A DNA stretch of 64,000 nt from Primorskyibacter marinus (GCF_003313245.1 NZ_QJSD01000005.1:62001-126000), one strand, 5' to 3'; counted from the stretch's first letter, positions 1-9,423 are shown. Notes: generated by a model not told the origin, from the sequence alone. Numbers and translations are program-made.

Positions 1-1
1 G

Positions 2-1003
2 GCGTATGTCCCGATGATCTCGGGCCGTGGCTTGGGCCACACGGGTGGCACGCTTGACAAGATGGAGGCTATTCCGGGGCTGGTCACGGCGCTGGACGAG
101 GATCGCTTTCGACAGGTCGTGCGTGACACGGGTGCGGCAATCGTCAGCGCCAGCGCCGATATCGCCCCCGCCGATAAACGCCTTTATGCGATCCGTGATG
201 TGACCGGCACCGTCGAAAGCCTTGATCTGATCACCGCCTCGATCCTGTCCAAAAAACTGGCGGCGGGGCTGGACGGGTTGGTGCTGGACGTCAAGCTGGG
301 CACGGGCGCGTTCATGAAGACGCCAGAGGACGCGCGCGCGCTGGCGCAGGCGCTGGTCGGGACGGCCAATGCGGCAGGATGCAAAACCACTGCGCTGATC
401 ACCGACATGAACCAGCCGCTGGCGTCGTCGCTGGGCAATGCGCTGGAGGTCGATGCCAGCCTGCGGGTGCTGACGGGGCTTGATCGCGGCCCGCTCGGAG
501 ACCTGAGTGCAGAGCTTGGCGGCGCGCTTCTGGCCTCGGCCGGGTTGGCAGAAAACGCGAAGGAGGGCAGAACGAAAATCGCCGAGGCGATCCGGTCCGG
601 TGCTGCGGCAGAGCGGTTCGGGCGCATGGTCTATGCCATGGGCGGACCTGTGCATTTCGTCGAGGATTGGCAGCGCTTCCTGCCCGAAGCGCCGGTCATC
701 CGCGAGATTGCCGCGAATGCGGCGGGCATTGTCACTGCCATCGACGGCGAGGCGCTGGGGCTGGCTGTGGTTGACCTTGGCGGCGGGCGGCAGGTGGAAA
801 CCGACGTGGTGGACCCTGCGGTCGGGCTGTCCGAGGTCGTGCGCCTTGGCGAGCGTGTCGAGAAAGGGCAGCCGCTGGCGCGTGTCCATGCCGCGCGGCT
901 TGGTCAGGCCGATGCGGCAGAGACGGCGGTGCGCGCCGCGATCAGCCTTGGCGACGCGGCGCCCGTCGTGCCACCGCTCGTGCATGAAAGGATTACCCCA
1001 TGA
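2..1003 (+). CDS. deoA: Thymidine phosphorylase, C-terminal part (5' end outside the window)
   Basis: Cytosolic enzyme that splits thymidine and deoxyuridine with phosphate into the free base and deoxyribose-1-phosphate. The reading frame is already open at base 2 and opens with VPMISGRGLGHTGGTLDK, the signature of the pyrimidine-nucleoside phosphorylase family, so the N-terminal third lies upstream of the window. Later segments DVKLGTGAFMK and ALITDMNQPL are also family-typical, and the tail fits the small PYNP C-terminal domain. The stop overlaps the next start by four bases (ATGA). The product feeds DeoB, encoded directly downstream. The family call is secure; the missing start cannot be judged. 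Confidence 0.95.
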   Translation, partial: AYVPMISGRGLGHTGGTLDKMEAIPGLVTALDEDRFRQVVRDTGAAIVSASADIAPADKRLYAIRDVTGTVESLDLITASILSKKLAAGLDGLVLDVKLGTGAFMKTPEDARALAQALVGTANAAGCKTTALITDMNQPLASSLGNALEVDASLRVLTGLDRGPLGDLSAELGGALLASAGLAENAKEGRTKIAEAIRSGAAAERFGRMVYAMGGPVHFVEDWQRFLPEAPVIREIAANAAGIVTAIDGEALGLAVVDLGGGRQVETDVVDPAVGLSEVVRLGERVEKGQPLARVHAARLGQADAAETAVRAAISLGDAAPVVPPLVHERITP

Positions 1004-2208
1004 GCCGCGCTTTTCTGGTTGTGATCGACAGTGTCGGCATCGGCGGCGCGCCGGATGCGGATGCGTTCTTCAACGACGGTGTGCCGGATACCGGTGCCAA
1101 CACGCTTGCCCATATCGCGCAGGCCTGTGCCGAGGGACGCGCCGAAGAGGGCCGCTCTGGTCCGCTGCGTCTGCCTACGCTCGACGCGTTGGGCTTGGGG
1201 GCGGCGGTCCGGCTGGCCTCTGGCGACAATGTGCCGGGGCTGGGTGCCGAACCCGTGGGCCTTTGGGGGGCCGCGACGGAGGTTTCGCCGGGCAAGGACA
1301 CGCCGTCGGGCCATTGGGAACTGGCGGGTCTACCCGTGCCTTGGGACTGGACCTATTTCCCGAAACAGACGCCGGCCTTTCCCGACGACCTTGTGGCGCA
1401 GGTCTGCAAGATCGCGGGCACGAATGGCATTCTGGGCAATTGTCACGGCTCCGGCACGGTGATGCTGGACGAATTTGGCGCAGAGCATATGCAAAACGGC
1501 TGGCCAATCTGCTACACCTCTGCCGACAGCGTGTTCCAGATCGCCGCACATGAAGAGACATTCGGGTTGGATCGGCTGCTGGACCTTTGCGAAAAACTGG
1601 CCCCGACGCTGCACGAGATGAAAGTCGGCCGCGTCATCGCCCGGCCCTTTGTCGGGGAACCGGGCCATTTCAAGCGGACCGGCAACCGCCACGACTATGC
1701 GATCCGTCCGCCGGACCCGGTCTTGACCAACTGGGTGCAGGATGCGGGCCGTCAGGTGTTTGGGGTCGGCAAGATCGGTGACATTTTTTCGATGGAAGGC
1801 ATTGACGAGGTCCGCAAGGGCGACGATGCCACGCTGATGACACATCTGTCCGATCTGGTCGATGATGCCCCCGATGGCAGCCTGACCTTTGCCAATTTTG
1901 TCGAGTTTGACAGCCTTTACGGGCATCGCCGCGACGTGTCCGGCTATGCCCGTGCGCTGGAATGGTTCGACGCAGGGCTGGCGCGGCTGTTGCCGCGGCT
2001 GCGCGGCACCGACATGCTGCTGATAACCGCCGACCACGGCAATGATCCCACCTGGACCGGAACCGACCACACGCGCGAACGGGTGCCGGTTCTGGTCGCG
2101 GGCCGGGATGCGGGATCGGTGGGACAGGTTGCTTTTGTCGATGTGGCGGCCTCTGTCGCGGATCATCTGGGCGTGGCCAGTCACGGCCCCGGAAGGAGTT
2201 TTCTATGA
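1000..2208 (+). CDS. deoB: Phosphopentomutase
   Basis: Interconverts (deoxy)ribose-1-phosphate and (deoxy)ribose-5-phosphate, linking nucleoside breakdown to central metabolism. The 402-residue protein belongs to the alkaline-phosphatase-like metalloenzymes. The N-terminal VVIDSVGIGGAPDADAF carries the first metal-binding Asp. KDTPSGHWE holds the phosphoacceptor Thr at about residue 101, and ADHGNDPT near residue 345 supplies C-terminal metal ligands. Length is normal for DeoB. It overlaps deoA and add by ATGA at both ends, so translation of the three is probably coupled. Confidence 0.97.
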   Translation: MSRAFLVVIDSVGIGGAPDADAFFNDGVPDTGANTLAHIAQACAEGRAEEGRSGPLRLPTLDALGLGAAVRLASGDNVPGLGAEPVGLWGAATEVSPGKDTPSGHWELAGLPVPWDWTYFPKQTPAFPDDLVAQVCKIAGTNGILGNCHGSGTVMLDEFGAEHMQNGWPICYTSADSVFQIAAHEETFGLDRLLDLCEKLAPTLHEMKVGRVIARPFVGEPGHFKRTGNRHDYAIRPPDPVLTNWVQDAGRQVFGVGKIGDIFSMEGIDEVRKGDDATLMTHLSDLVDDAPDGSLTFANFVEFDSLYGHRRDVSGYARALEWFDAGLARLLPRLRGTDMLLITADHGNDPTWTGTDHTRERVPVLVAGRDAGSVGQVAFVDVAASVADHLGVASHGPGRSFL

Positions 2209-3191
2209 GTTTTCGATCCCTGCCCAAGGTGGAGCTGCACCTGCACCACGAAGGTGCCGCCCCGCCGGAGCTCATCCGGCGGCTCGCGGCCGAAAAATCG
2301 GTGAACCTGACAGGCGTGTTTGCCGAGGATGGCAGCTATGCCTACCGCGATTTCGTGCATTTTCTCAGCGTCTACGAGGCGGCAACACAGGTCTTGCAAA
2401 GCCCCGAGGATTACGCCCGCCTGACGCGCGCCATCCTGGAACAAAGCGCGGAAAACGGCGTGATCTATGCCGAAACCTTCCTGAGCCCCGATTTCTGCGG
2501 CGGCGGGGATGTCGGGGCCTGGCGCGAATATCTACAGGCCATTCGTGAGGCCGCAGAGGAAGGCGAGCGTGATACGGGTGTCACCTTGCGCGGCATTGTC
2601 ACCTGCATCCGCCATTTCGGGCCGGAACGCGCCAAGCCGGTGGCGCTTTGCGCCGCCGAAACCGCGGGCGACTGGATCGTGGGCTTCGGCATGGGCGGAG
2701 ACGAGAATATCGGCAATCAGGCCGATTTCGCCTACAGTTTCGATATGGCGCGCGAGGCCGGGTTGCGCCTGACCACCCATGCGGGCGAATGGCGCGGCCC
2801 GCAAGAGGTGCGCGAGGCCGTGGATGATTTGCGCGTCGAACGCATTGGTCACGGCGTCCGCGCGATAGAGGATCTGGCGCTGGTCGATGACCTGGCCGAA
2901 CGCGGCATCGTGTTGGAGGTCTGTCCGGGGTCAAACGTGCGGCTGGGGGTGTATCCGCGTCTCTCTGCGCATCCGATCGAAAAGCTGCGCGCGCGCGGCG
3001 TCAAAGTGACAATCTCGACCGATGATCCGCCGTTCTTTCACACCACGATGACACAGGAATATGACAACCTCGCGCGGGTGTTCGGTTGGGAGGAGGATGA
3101 TTTTCTCGACCTCAACCGTATTGCCGCCAGTGCCGCGTTCTGCGATGACGCCACCCGCGCCCGCATTCTGAAAAAACTGGAGCCCGCATGA
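2205..3191 (+). CDS. add: Adenosine deaminase
   Basis: Hydrolytic deaminase converting adenosine or deoxyadenosine to (deoxy)inosine. The 328-residue TIM barrel shows the metal-binding pair in [10 protein letters not shown] (His12, His14), then THAGE, the ERIGHGV segment and the catalytic STDDPPFF near the C-terminus. Starts inside the ATGA overlap with deoB and ends in an ATGA overlap with upp. The context, nucleoside salvage, supports adenosine as substrate. Some relatives act on adenine or aminofutalosine, which sequence alone does not fully exclude. Confidence 0.93.
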   Translation: MSFRSLPKVELHLHHEGAAPPELIRRLAAEKSVNLTGVFAEDGSYAYRDFVHFLSVYEAATQVLQSPEDYARLTRAILEQSAENGVIYAETFLSPDFCGGGDVGAWREYLQAIREAAEEGERDTGVTLRGIVTCIRHFGPERAKPVALCAAETAGDWIVGFGMGGDENIGNQADFAYSFDMAREAGLRLTTHAGEWRGPQEVREAVDDLRVERIGHGVRAIEDLALVDDLAERGIVLEVCPGSNVRLGVYPRLSAHPIEKLRARGVKVTISTDDPPFFHTTMTQEYDNLARVFGWEEDDFLDLNRIAASAAFCDDATRARILKKLEPA

Positions 3192-3820
3192 CCGATCACC
3201 TGAACGTCGTTTTACACCCGTTGGTGCAGCACAAGCTTACCCTCATGCGCAAGAAGGACACCTCAACCGGGGTGTTTCGGCAGTTGCTGCGCGAAATCAG
3301 CCAACTGCTGGCCTATGAAATCACCGCCAATCTGCCAATGACCACGCGGACCATCGAGACCCCGATGACCGAGATGGAAGCGCCGATGCTGGCGGGCAAG
3401 AAGCTGGCGCTGATCTCTATCCTGCGGGCTGGCAACGGGCTGATGGACGGCGTTTTGGAGCTGATCCCCTCGGCCCGCGTCGGCTTTGTCGGGCTTTACC
3501 GGGACGAAGAAACGCTGCAACCCGTGCAGTATTATTTCAAGGTGCCGGACAGTCTGAAAGACAGGCTGGTCATTGCGGTGGACCCGATGCTGGCGACGGG
3601 CAATTCCTCGGTTGCGGCGATTGATCTGCTGAAACAGGCCGGGGCGACGGATATCCGCTTTCTTTGCCTGTTGGCGGCACCCGAAGGGGTTGCCCGGATG
3701 AAAGAGGCGCATCCGGACGTGCCAATCGTGACGGCTGCCTTGGATGAACGGTTGGACGAGAAAGGCTATATCGTGCCGGGTCTCGGCGATGCGGGCGACC
3801 GGATGTTCGGCACCAAGTAG
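3188..3820 (+). CDS. upp: Uracil phosphoribosyltransferase
   Basis: Makes UMP from uracil and PRPP, recovering the base released by nucleoside phosphorylases. 210 residues, the usual Upp length. Visible motifs are the PRPP loop [14 protein letters not shown] around residues 130-143 and the uracil-binding C-terminus [14 protein letters not shown]. Fourth member of the deoA-deoB-add-upp string, all joined by four-base ATGA overlaps. The TAG stop touches a possible GTG at 3820, but the next gene more likely starts at 3889. Confidence 0.97.
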   Translation: MTDHLNVVLHPLVQHKLTLMRKKDTSTGVFRQLLREISQLLAYEITANLPMTTRTIETPMTEMEAPMLAGKKLALISILRAGNGLMDGVLELIPSARVGFVGLYRDEETLQPVQYYFKVPDSLKDRLVIAVDPMLATGNSSVAAIDLLKQAGATDIRFLCLLAAPEGVARMKEAHPDVPIVTAALDERLDEKGYIVPGLGDAGDRMFGTK

Positions 3821-3888
3821 TGCAATCGCCGGACGTCGAGACCCTTCGGGACGGTGTGGAAATTGGCAAGATATTGGCGGGGACAGAT

Positions 3889-4530
3889 ATGCAGATCGCG
3901 AGTTTGATTGCATCGGTGGTGCTGGTCATTGGAACCAGTGCTTTCGGGCAAGAGGCCGGAACAGCGGCCGGGCAGGGGGCTGGTGCATCATCCGGTGATC
4001 TGCTTCATGCCCCGGCCGAAGCGCCACCCGCAGAATTTCCCGGCGCGCAATATGTCGACAGCCGGGGATGCATCTTCGTGCGCTCGAAAGACGACGGGCG
4101 CGAGGACTGGGTGCCCCGTATCGCCCGGTCCGGGCAGATGATTTGCGGCGCGGTTCCAAGCCTGACGACCCTTGCCGGACAGACACCGCAGGTCCGGCCA
4201 ATGGCGCGGCTGGCACCGGCCACCGGAGGCAGCGATGCAGCCGCGCGGAATGCGACGCAGCCAATTCCCAATATTGCCGGCACACCCGACCCGAACGGAT
4301 TGCCTGGCAGGTTTGTGCAGGCCGGATCTTTCAGAAGTGAAAAGACGGCGCAGGAAGCCGTCCAGAAGATCGCGGGCACCGGCTTGCCAGTGACGGTCAA
4401 ACGCTGGCGGCGCGGCAGGGTGTATTATCAGGTCGTTTTGGCAGGGCCACTTCATGGCACAGTCGCACAGGAGCGCGGCGTGCGTATCGTGCAGGGCGAA
4501 GGTTTCAGCGACGCCTATTTAAGAGACTGA
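3889..4530 (+). CDS. Secreted SPOR-domain protein
   Basis: A 213-residue protein with an N-terminal signal peptide (MQIASLIASVVLVIGTSAFG). A low-complexity Gly/Ala segment follows, then a middle region with two cysteines (YVDSRGCIFVRSKDDG and RSGQMICGAVPSL), and a C-terminal SPOR domain from about residue 140 (GRFVQAGSFRSEKTAQEAV onward). SPOR domains bind denuded septal peptidoglycan, so a periplasmic or outer-membrane envelope role is likely. I chose ATG 3889, behind a GGGGA, because it starts exactly at the signal peptide; the in-frame GTG at 3820 would bury it. Specific function unknown. Confidence 0.8.
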   Translation: MQIASLIASVVLVIGTSAFGQEAGTAAGQGAGASSGDLLHAPAEAPPAEFPGAQYVDSRGCIFVRSKDDGREDWVPRIARSGQMICGAVPSLTTLAGQTPQVRPMARLAPATGGSDAAARNATQPIPNIAGTPDPNGLPGRFVQAGSFRSEKTAQEAVQKIAGTGLPVTVKRWRRGRVYYQVVLAGPLHGTVAQERGVRIVQGEGFSDAYLRD

Positions 4531-4581
4531 GGCGTTTCGCGTCCGGGCAGCGGAAATGCGGCAAGTTTCATCGTCTCGCGT

Positions 4582-5601
4582 TCAGTTGCCGCAGATGGTT
4601 TGCAGGCGGATCCAGTTGCTATCGCTCAGGACTGACGTGTCGGACCCGGTGGGATAGGGGTCGGCCTCGATCAGGCCCAGCACGGATTCGCCCGATACGT
4701 CTCGGGCATAGGCATAGGGTGCGGTGCGCAGCTTCGCTTTGGTAAAGGCGGCAATCATCTCGGCGTCAGGCAGGGGGGCGGGCGGCGCGGTCAGGATGCG
4801 TTCGGCCTGTGCGTCAAGTGTTTCAGGGGTGAGTTCGCCGCGCGTCAGAAGACGCAGGCTGGACCAGAAACCAGCGGAACGCAGCAGCGCCTCCAATGGA
4901 TCTTGGCGGTCTGCACGCAGCGCTTCGGCGACGATGTAACCGGCAGGCACGTCCGCATCCTCGAAATCCTCGACCAAGGCGCGGTTCAGCAGAATTGTGC
5001 CGCCGGGCAGATGGGCGGTTTCCCGCACGCCGCCGGGCAGAACAACCAATCTGTCAGGCGTGTCCAGAAGGCGCAGTGACAGCGCCTGCAACGCCGGTTG
5101 CGCGGCGCGGTCGGCGCAGGCTTGGCCCGAGATGCGGGTGATGCGCGACAGCAGGACCTCGCCGATCTCGGTGCGTTTGACGTCCGGGATCACCGTGACG
5201 GTGTGATGCAACAAGGCACCCGGTAGCCAGACGAAAGCCAGCGCCGCCACGACCGCTGCGGCCGACAAGGTCAGCACCAGTCGCAAACGTCCGGGTTTTG
5301 GGCGCCGACGGTCGATGACCCTGCGCAAACGCTCGATCGCGTCGAGCATTACAGTGGCATCCTCGCTAAGTTCCAGCGTCTCGCCGGGGTCGCCGTCAGG
5401 GTGATAAATGGCCGGAAACTGACCGGGATTTGCCCGTTCCAAGGCCGCGAGCGACCAATGCGTCAGCGCCACGTCCCGCAGGTCGGAAATGGTCAGCGTG
5501 GCATCGCCCAGCGACACGACCACCTCGCGGCGTTGATCGTCGGCATTGGCCCGCCAGAGGCCGCTTGCCTCCAATCTGTCGTATTGCTTCAGCGCTGTCA
5601 T
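4582..5601 (-). CDS. Membrane-anchored protein of unknown function, possibly a degenerate M48-like peptidase fold
   Basis: 339 residues with three parts. A soluble N-terminal region of about 105 residues is followed by one transmembrane segment near residues 106-130 (Leu/Ala/Val-rich, after a basic RRRPKPGRLR stretch). A periplasmic domain of about 200 residues completes it. In that domain, HLPGGTILLNRALVED resembles the PGG-[IV]-[FL] strand that precedes the HExxH helix in M48 metallopeptidases. The helix after it reads AGYIVAEALRA and has no zinc ligands, so if related it should be inactive as a protease. The M48 comparison is my inference. Lies 87 bases downstream of the acyl-CoA ligase gene on the same strand. 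Confidence 0.7.
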   Translation of the reverse strand: MTALKQYDRLEASGLWRANADDQRREVVVSLGDATLTISDLRDVALTHWSLAALERANPGQFPAIYHPDGDPGETLELSEDATVMLDAIERLRRVIDRRRPKPGRLRLVLTLSAAAVVAALAFVWLPGALLHHTVTVIPDVKRTEIGEVLLSRITRISGQACADRAAQPALQALSLRLLDTPDRLVVLPGGVRETAHLPGGTILLNRALVEDFEDADVPAGYIVAEALRADRQDPLEALLRSAGFWSSLRLLTRGELTPETLDAQAERILTAPPAPLPDAEMIAAFTKAKLRTAPYAYARDVSGESVLGLIEADPYPTGSDTSVLSDSNWIRLQTICGN

Positions 5602-5688
5602 TATCCGGGCTGCTCTGGCTTATTATTGCGCGGAAGCTAGCACGCCGACGACATGCCCGGCAATGCAGCACCGTCCGCAACCCGGCAC

Positions 5689-7314
5689 CTACAGATCGGC
5701 CGCACGCTTGCGCAGTTCGAATTTCTGGATCTTGCCCGTGGAGGTTTTGGGCAACTCTTCGAACGCGATCTTCTTGGGCGTCTTGAACCCGGCCAGCCGC
5801 GCGCGGACGAAAGCGATCAGGTCGGCCTCTGTGACTGTGCGTCCCTGTTTCAGCTCGACGAAGGCGCAGGGCACCTCGCCCCATTTGTCATCCGGTCTGG
5901 CCACCACGGCACACAGGCTGACCGCCTCATGCGCCATCAGCGCGTTTTCCACTTCGACCGACGAGATATTCTCGCCGCCCGAGATAATGATGTCCTTGGC
6001 GCGGTCGGCGATCTGGACATGGCCGTCAGGGTGCATCACGGCGATGTCGCCGGAATGGAAATACCCGCCCGAGAAGGCCTCGGCGGTGGCTTCCGGGTTC
6101 TTGAAATACCCTTTCATCACGCCATTGCCGCGGAACATGATCTCGCCCCGGCTGGCGGCATCGCGCGGCACCTCGGCCATTGCGTCATCCATCACGGTCA
6201 CACGATCAAGGAACGGCATCGCCACGCCTTGCCGTGCCTTGACGGCGGCGCGCTCTTCTCCTTCAAGCCGGTCAGAATGCGCCAGCCAGAGGCTTTCGGT
6301 GCCGGGGCCGTAGGTCTCTGTCAGGCCGTAAACCTGCGTGACGTTGAACCCCATGGGTTCGATCTGTGACAGGGTGGACGGGGCAGGTGGTGCGCCTGCG
6401 GTGAAAACCTCGACCGTCTGGGAAAATTCGCGACGGTCGGCTTCGGATGCGTTGATCAGCGCATTCAGCACGATGGGCGCGCCGCCGAAATGCGTGACGC
6501 CCTCATCCGCGATGGCGTCGAAGATCGCCTTGGCGGTGATGTCGCGGCAGCAGACCACGGTGCCGCCGACCATTGGCATCATCCATGTGTGGCACCAGCC
6601 ATTGCAATGAAACAGCGGCACGATCGTCAGATAGACGGGCTGCAAGGTGATGCGCCAACTGATGACCTGCCCCATCGCGCTGAGATAGGCACCGCGATGG
6701 TGACAGACCACGCCTTTCGGATGCCCGGTGGTGCCCGAGGTATAATTGAGCGCGATGCTTTCCCATTCGTCCTGCGGCAGGATCCATTCGAAATCCGGGT
6801 CTGCCGAGGTCAGCAGATCCTCATAGGTCCGGTGCCGCCCGCTGGCTTTGAACCCTGCCTGCGGATCAGGGCATTCGATCAGCGTTGGTTCGGGGCCGTC
6901 CAGCGCGGCGATGGCGTTTTCCGCCAGATCAATGAACTGGCTGTCGACCAGCAGTACCTTGGCACCGCCGTGATCCAGAATGTAGCTGACGGTGGCAACG
7001 TCCAGCCGGGTGTTGATGGTATTGAGAACCGCGCCACAGGCGGGTGCGCCGAAATGCGCCTCTGCCTGCGGGGGCAGGTTGGGGATGATCGTCGCCACCA
7101 CATCGCCCGGCGCAATGCCAAGCGCGGCCAGCCCGGATGCCAGCCGCGTGCACCGTTCGTAATATTCGGCATAGGTTACCCGGTGCGTGCCATAGACCAT
7201 CGCGGTCTCATCAGCGAATACATCTGCCGCGCGGATCAGTCCTGAAAGCGGCGTCAGTGGTGTATAGTTCGCGGCGCATTTATCCAGCCCGGTTTCATCT
7301 GCAAGCCACCCCAT
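5689..7314 (-). CDS. AMP-forming acyl-CoA ligase
   Basis: 541 residues of the ANL superfamily: activates a carboxylic acid with ATP to an acyl-adenylate, then transfers it to CoA. Motifs in order are the phosphate loop YTSGTTGHPKGV (residues 191-202), YGLTETYG, the hinge region around GGYFHSGD and ADRAKDIIISGGENI, and the C-terminal catalytic Lys in PKTSTGKIQKF. Length and organisation fit the short/medium-chain group that includes plant AAE-type and methylmercaptopropionate-CoA ligases; I cannot set the substrate. ATG 7314 is preceded by GGAGG six bases upstream. The frame stays open further upstream, but that extension shows no family similarity. Confidence 0.9.
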   Translation of the reverse strand: MGWLADETGLDKCAANYTPLTPLSGLIRAADVFADETAMVYGTHRVTYAEYYERCTRLASGLAALGIAPGDVVATIIPNLPPQAEAHFGAPACGAVLNTINTRLDVATVSYILDHGGAKVLLVDSQFIDLAENAIAALDGPEPTLIECPDPQAGFKASGRHRTYEDLLTSADPDFEWILPQDEWESIALNYTSGTTGHPKGVVCHHRGAYLSAMGQVISWRITLQPVYLTIVPLFHCNGWCHTWMMPMVGGTVVCCRDITAKAIFDAIADEGVTHFGGAPIVLNALINASEADRREFSQTVEVFTAGAPPAPSTLSQIEPMGFNVTQVYGLTETYGPGTESLWLAHSDRLEGEERAAVKARQGVAMPFLDRVTVMDDAMAEVPRDAASRGEIMFRGNGVMKGYFKNPEATAEAFSGGYFHSGDIAVMHPDGHVQIADRAKDIIISGGENISSVEVENALMAHEAVSLCAVVARPDDKWGEVPCAFVELKQGRTVTEADLIAFVRARLAGFKTPKKIAFEELPKTSTGKIQKFELRKRAADL

Positions 7315-7419
7315 CGGAACCTCCGCAATTTGCTGTGTTGGCTGACTATGCGGCGCTTTGCAGAGAGTGAAAACCCCTTTGCGCTTTTCCCCGGCTGGCG
7401 GCGCGCTAAACTGCGGCGC

Positions 7420-8076
7420 ATGATTATTTCCGAAGGGCGCGCCTATATCTTTGTGCATATCCCCAAGACCGGCGGCACCTCGATGGCACTGGCGCTGGAG
7501 GCGCGTGCGATGGCCGAGGATATTCTGATCGGCGACACGCCCAAGGCGCTGCGCAGGCGCGGGCGGCTGAAGGGGTTGCAGCCGCGTGGCAGGCTTTGGA
7601 AACACAGCACATTGGCGGATATCGACGGCGTGCTGGCACCTGCGCAGATCGCCGCGATGTTCACCTTCACCATCGTGCGCAATCCCTGGGACCGGGCGGT
7701 GAGCTATTATCACTGGCTGCGCGCGCAGAGCTTTGCGCATCCGGCAGTGACACTGGCGCAACAGACTGATTTCGCGGCATTCCTGCGCGATCCGCAGATT
7801 GTGCGCAGCCTGCATGGCGCGCCGGCGCGGCACTACATGACGGATGCGACGGGGGTTGAACGTGCCTCGGCTTACCTGCGACTGGAACATATCGAAGAGG
7901 ACATGTCGGTGCTCTCTCGGCATCTGGGGTTCACGCCCGATTTGCCGCATGTGAACCGGTCGGACCGGGCGGATGACTATCGCCAGCATTATGACGACGC
8001 GCTGGCCGGGCATCTGTCAAAACTCTGCGCCGAGGATATTGCCCGTTTTGGCTATCGCTTCGACGCGGAGGGGTAG
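7420..8076 (+). CDS. Sulfotransferase-family protein
   Basis: 218 residues. The N-terminal FVHIPKTGGTS (residues 11-21) is the PAPS 5'-phosphosulfate loop of the sulfotransferase family 2 group, and TIVRNPWDRAVSYY is the 3'-phosphate-binding motif. Such proteins transfer sulfate from PAPS to carbohydrates or other acceptors; in bacteria the acceptor is usually unknown. There is no signal peptide. I chose ATG 7420 because the family fold begins there; an in-frame ATG at 7348 would add 24 residues, and neither has a strong ribosome-binding site. Divergent from the acyl-CoA ligase gene with a 105-base gap. Confidence 0.8.
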   Translation: MIISEGRAYIFVHIPKTGGTSMALALEARAMAEDILIGDTPKALRRRGRLKGLQPRGRLWKHSTLADIDGVLAPAQIAAMFTFTIVRNPWDRAVSYYHWLRAQSFAHPAVTLAQQTDFAAFLRDPQIVRSLHGAPARHYMTDATGVERASAYLRLEHIEEDMSVLSRHLGFTPDLPHVNRSDRADDYRQHYDDALAGHLSKLCAEDIARFGYRFDAEG

Positions 8077-8084
8077 GCGGCGCG

Positions 8085-8399
8085 TCAGGGTGCCGGGCGG
8101 ACCTCTATGGTGTTGACAAGTTTTCCGTTGGCGCGGTCGAAAATCAGGATGCGGTCATCGGCCGTGACCACCGCGTACCAGTCCGAGCCTTGGGTGAAGG
8201 CGGTGGCCGTGGTCCCGTCCGGCAGGGTGATCGCCTCCGGCAAAGGGGCGCGCTGGTCAGAGTAGCGGATGACAACCAGCGCAATGATGATTAGAAGTCC
8301 CGCGATCATCGTGCCGGTCAGGATCGTGACCAGCATCCGCAGAAATTTCAGGTTTGCCGGTTCTTCGAAAACCTCGTCCGGCTTGGGAGCGTCATCCAT
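8085..8399 (-). CDS. Small single-pass membrane protein (DUF6476-like)
   Basis: 104 residues: a short acidic cytoplasmic N-terminus, one membrane helix around residues 24-46 (LVTILTGTMIAGLLIIIALVV), and a periplasmic domain containing the repeated-strand stretch WYAVVTADDRILIFD. The arrangement next to an RluD-type gene and rpoH matches what I recall of the DUF6476 family in Rhodobacterales; function is unknown. Its ATG (8399) overlaps the rluD start codon on the opposite strand within the tetranucleotide CATG. Confidence 0.75.
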   Translation of the reverse strand: MDDAPKPDEVFEEPANLKFLRMLVTILTGTMIAGLLIIIALVVIRYSDQRAPLPEAITLPDGTTATAFTQGSDWYAVVTADDRILIFDRANGKLVNTIEVRPAP

Positions 8400-9423
8400 G
8401 GATACCACCGTGATTAGCGTCACGATCGGGCTGGCCCCGCCGCCCCGCCTTGATAAGGCGCTTTCGCGGGATGTGCCAGACGCGGCATCGCTGTCGCGCA
8501 CAAGGCTGGCACGGCTGATTGCCGATGGCTGCGTTGCGCTGAATGGCACTGTGGTGACAGACGCCAAGGCCAAGGTATCAGAAGGCGACGTGCTGGAGAT
8601 CACCGTGCCGGTGGCGACCGAAAGCCATATTGGCCCGGAACCGATCCCGCTTGAGATCGTTTACGAGGACGACGACCTTATCGTGGTGGACAAGCCTGCG
8701 GGGATGGTGGTGCATCCCGCGCCGGGCACACCGACGGGCACATTGGTCAACGCTCTTTTGCACCACTGCGGCGACACGCTGTCAGGCGTCGGCGGCGAAA
8801 AGCGCCCCGGCGTCGTGCACCGGATCGACAAGGACACGACCGGATTGCTGGTTGTGGCCAAGACGGACCGGGCGCATCACGGGCTGGCCGCGCAGTTCGA
8901 GGCCCATACCGCCGAACGCGCCTATCGGGCGATTGTCCACGGCATGCCAGATACGGGCGATCCGCGTCTGCGCGGCATTCGCGGTGTCTCGGTCGAGCCG
9001 GGGGCGGTGATCCGCATCACCACGCAGTTGACGCGCCACAAGACGGACCGGCAAAAGCAGGCCGTGGTGTTCAATGGTGGACGACATGCCGTCACGCGGA
9101 CGCGGGTGCTGGAAGGGTTTGGAACACCGCCTGCGGTGGCGCTTGTCGAATGCAGGCTGGAAACCGGGCGCACGCATCAAATCCGCGTCCATATGGCCCA
9201 TGCCGGTCACGGGCTTGTCGGGGACCAGACCTATGGCGGGCACCGAAAGATCGCGGCAAGGGCTTTGACCGACACGGCACGAGACGCTGTATCGACGTTT
9301 CCGCGACAAGCGCTGCATGCCGCCGTGTTGGGATTCAAGCATCCCGCGAGCGGTGAGGTGATGCGATTTGAGTCGCAGCTTCCTGCCGATATGGCGCTGC
9401 TTTTGGCGCAATTGCGCGCATGA
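8398..9423 (+). CDS. rluD: RluD-type 23S rRNA pseudouridine synthase
   Basis: Converts specific uridines of 23S rRNA helix 69 to pseudouridine in the RluD subfamily. The 341-residue protein has an N-terminal S4 RNA-binding domain (about residues 17-70), then the catalytic domain. The active-site motif HRIDKDTTGLLV contains nucleophile Asp144, and ETGRTHQIRVHMAH is the second conserved block. I chose ATG 8398 because the S4 domain starts shortly after it. The frame is open upstream, but that stretch lies antisense to the DUF6476 gene. Subfamily assignment (RluD rather than RluA or RluC) rests on the motif wording and is slightly less certain than the family. Confidence 0.88.
   Translation: MDTTVISVTIGLAPPPRLDKALSRDVPDAASLSRTRLARLIADGCVALNGTVVTDAKAKVSEGDVLEITVPVATESHIGPEPIPLEIVYEDDDLIVVDKPAGMVVHPAPGTPTGTLVNALLHHCGDTLSGVGGEKRPGVVHRIDKDTTGLLVVAKTDRAHHGLAAQFEAHTAERAYRAIVHGMPDTGDPRLRGIRGVSVEPGAVIRITTQLTRHKTDRQKQAVVFNGGRHAVTRTRVLEGFGTPPAVALVECRLETGRTHQIRVHMAHAGHGLVGDQTYGGHRKIAARALTDTARDAVSTFPRQALHAAVLGFKHPASGEVMRFESQLPADMALLLAQLRA

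Noticed and set aside
7315-8013. Upstream extension of the acyl-CoA ligase frame on the minus strand
   Set aside because: It is antisense to the sulfotransferase gene, has no domain similarity, and the real start has a GGAGG ribosome-binding site.
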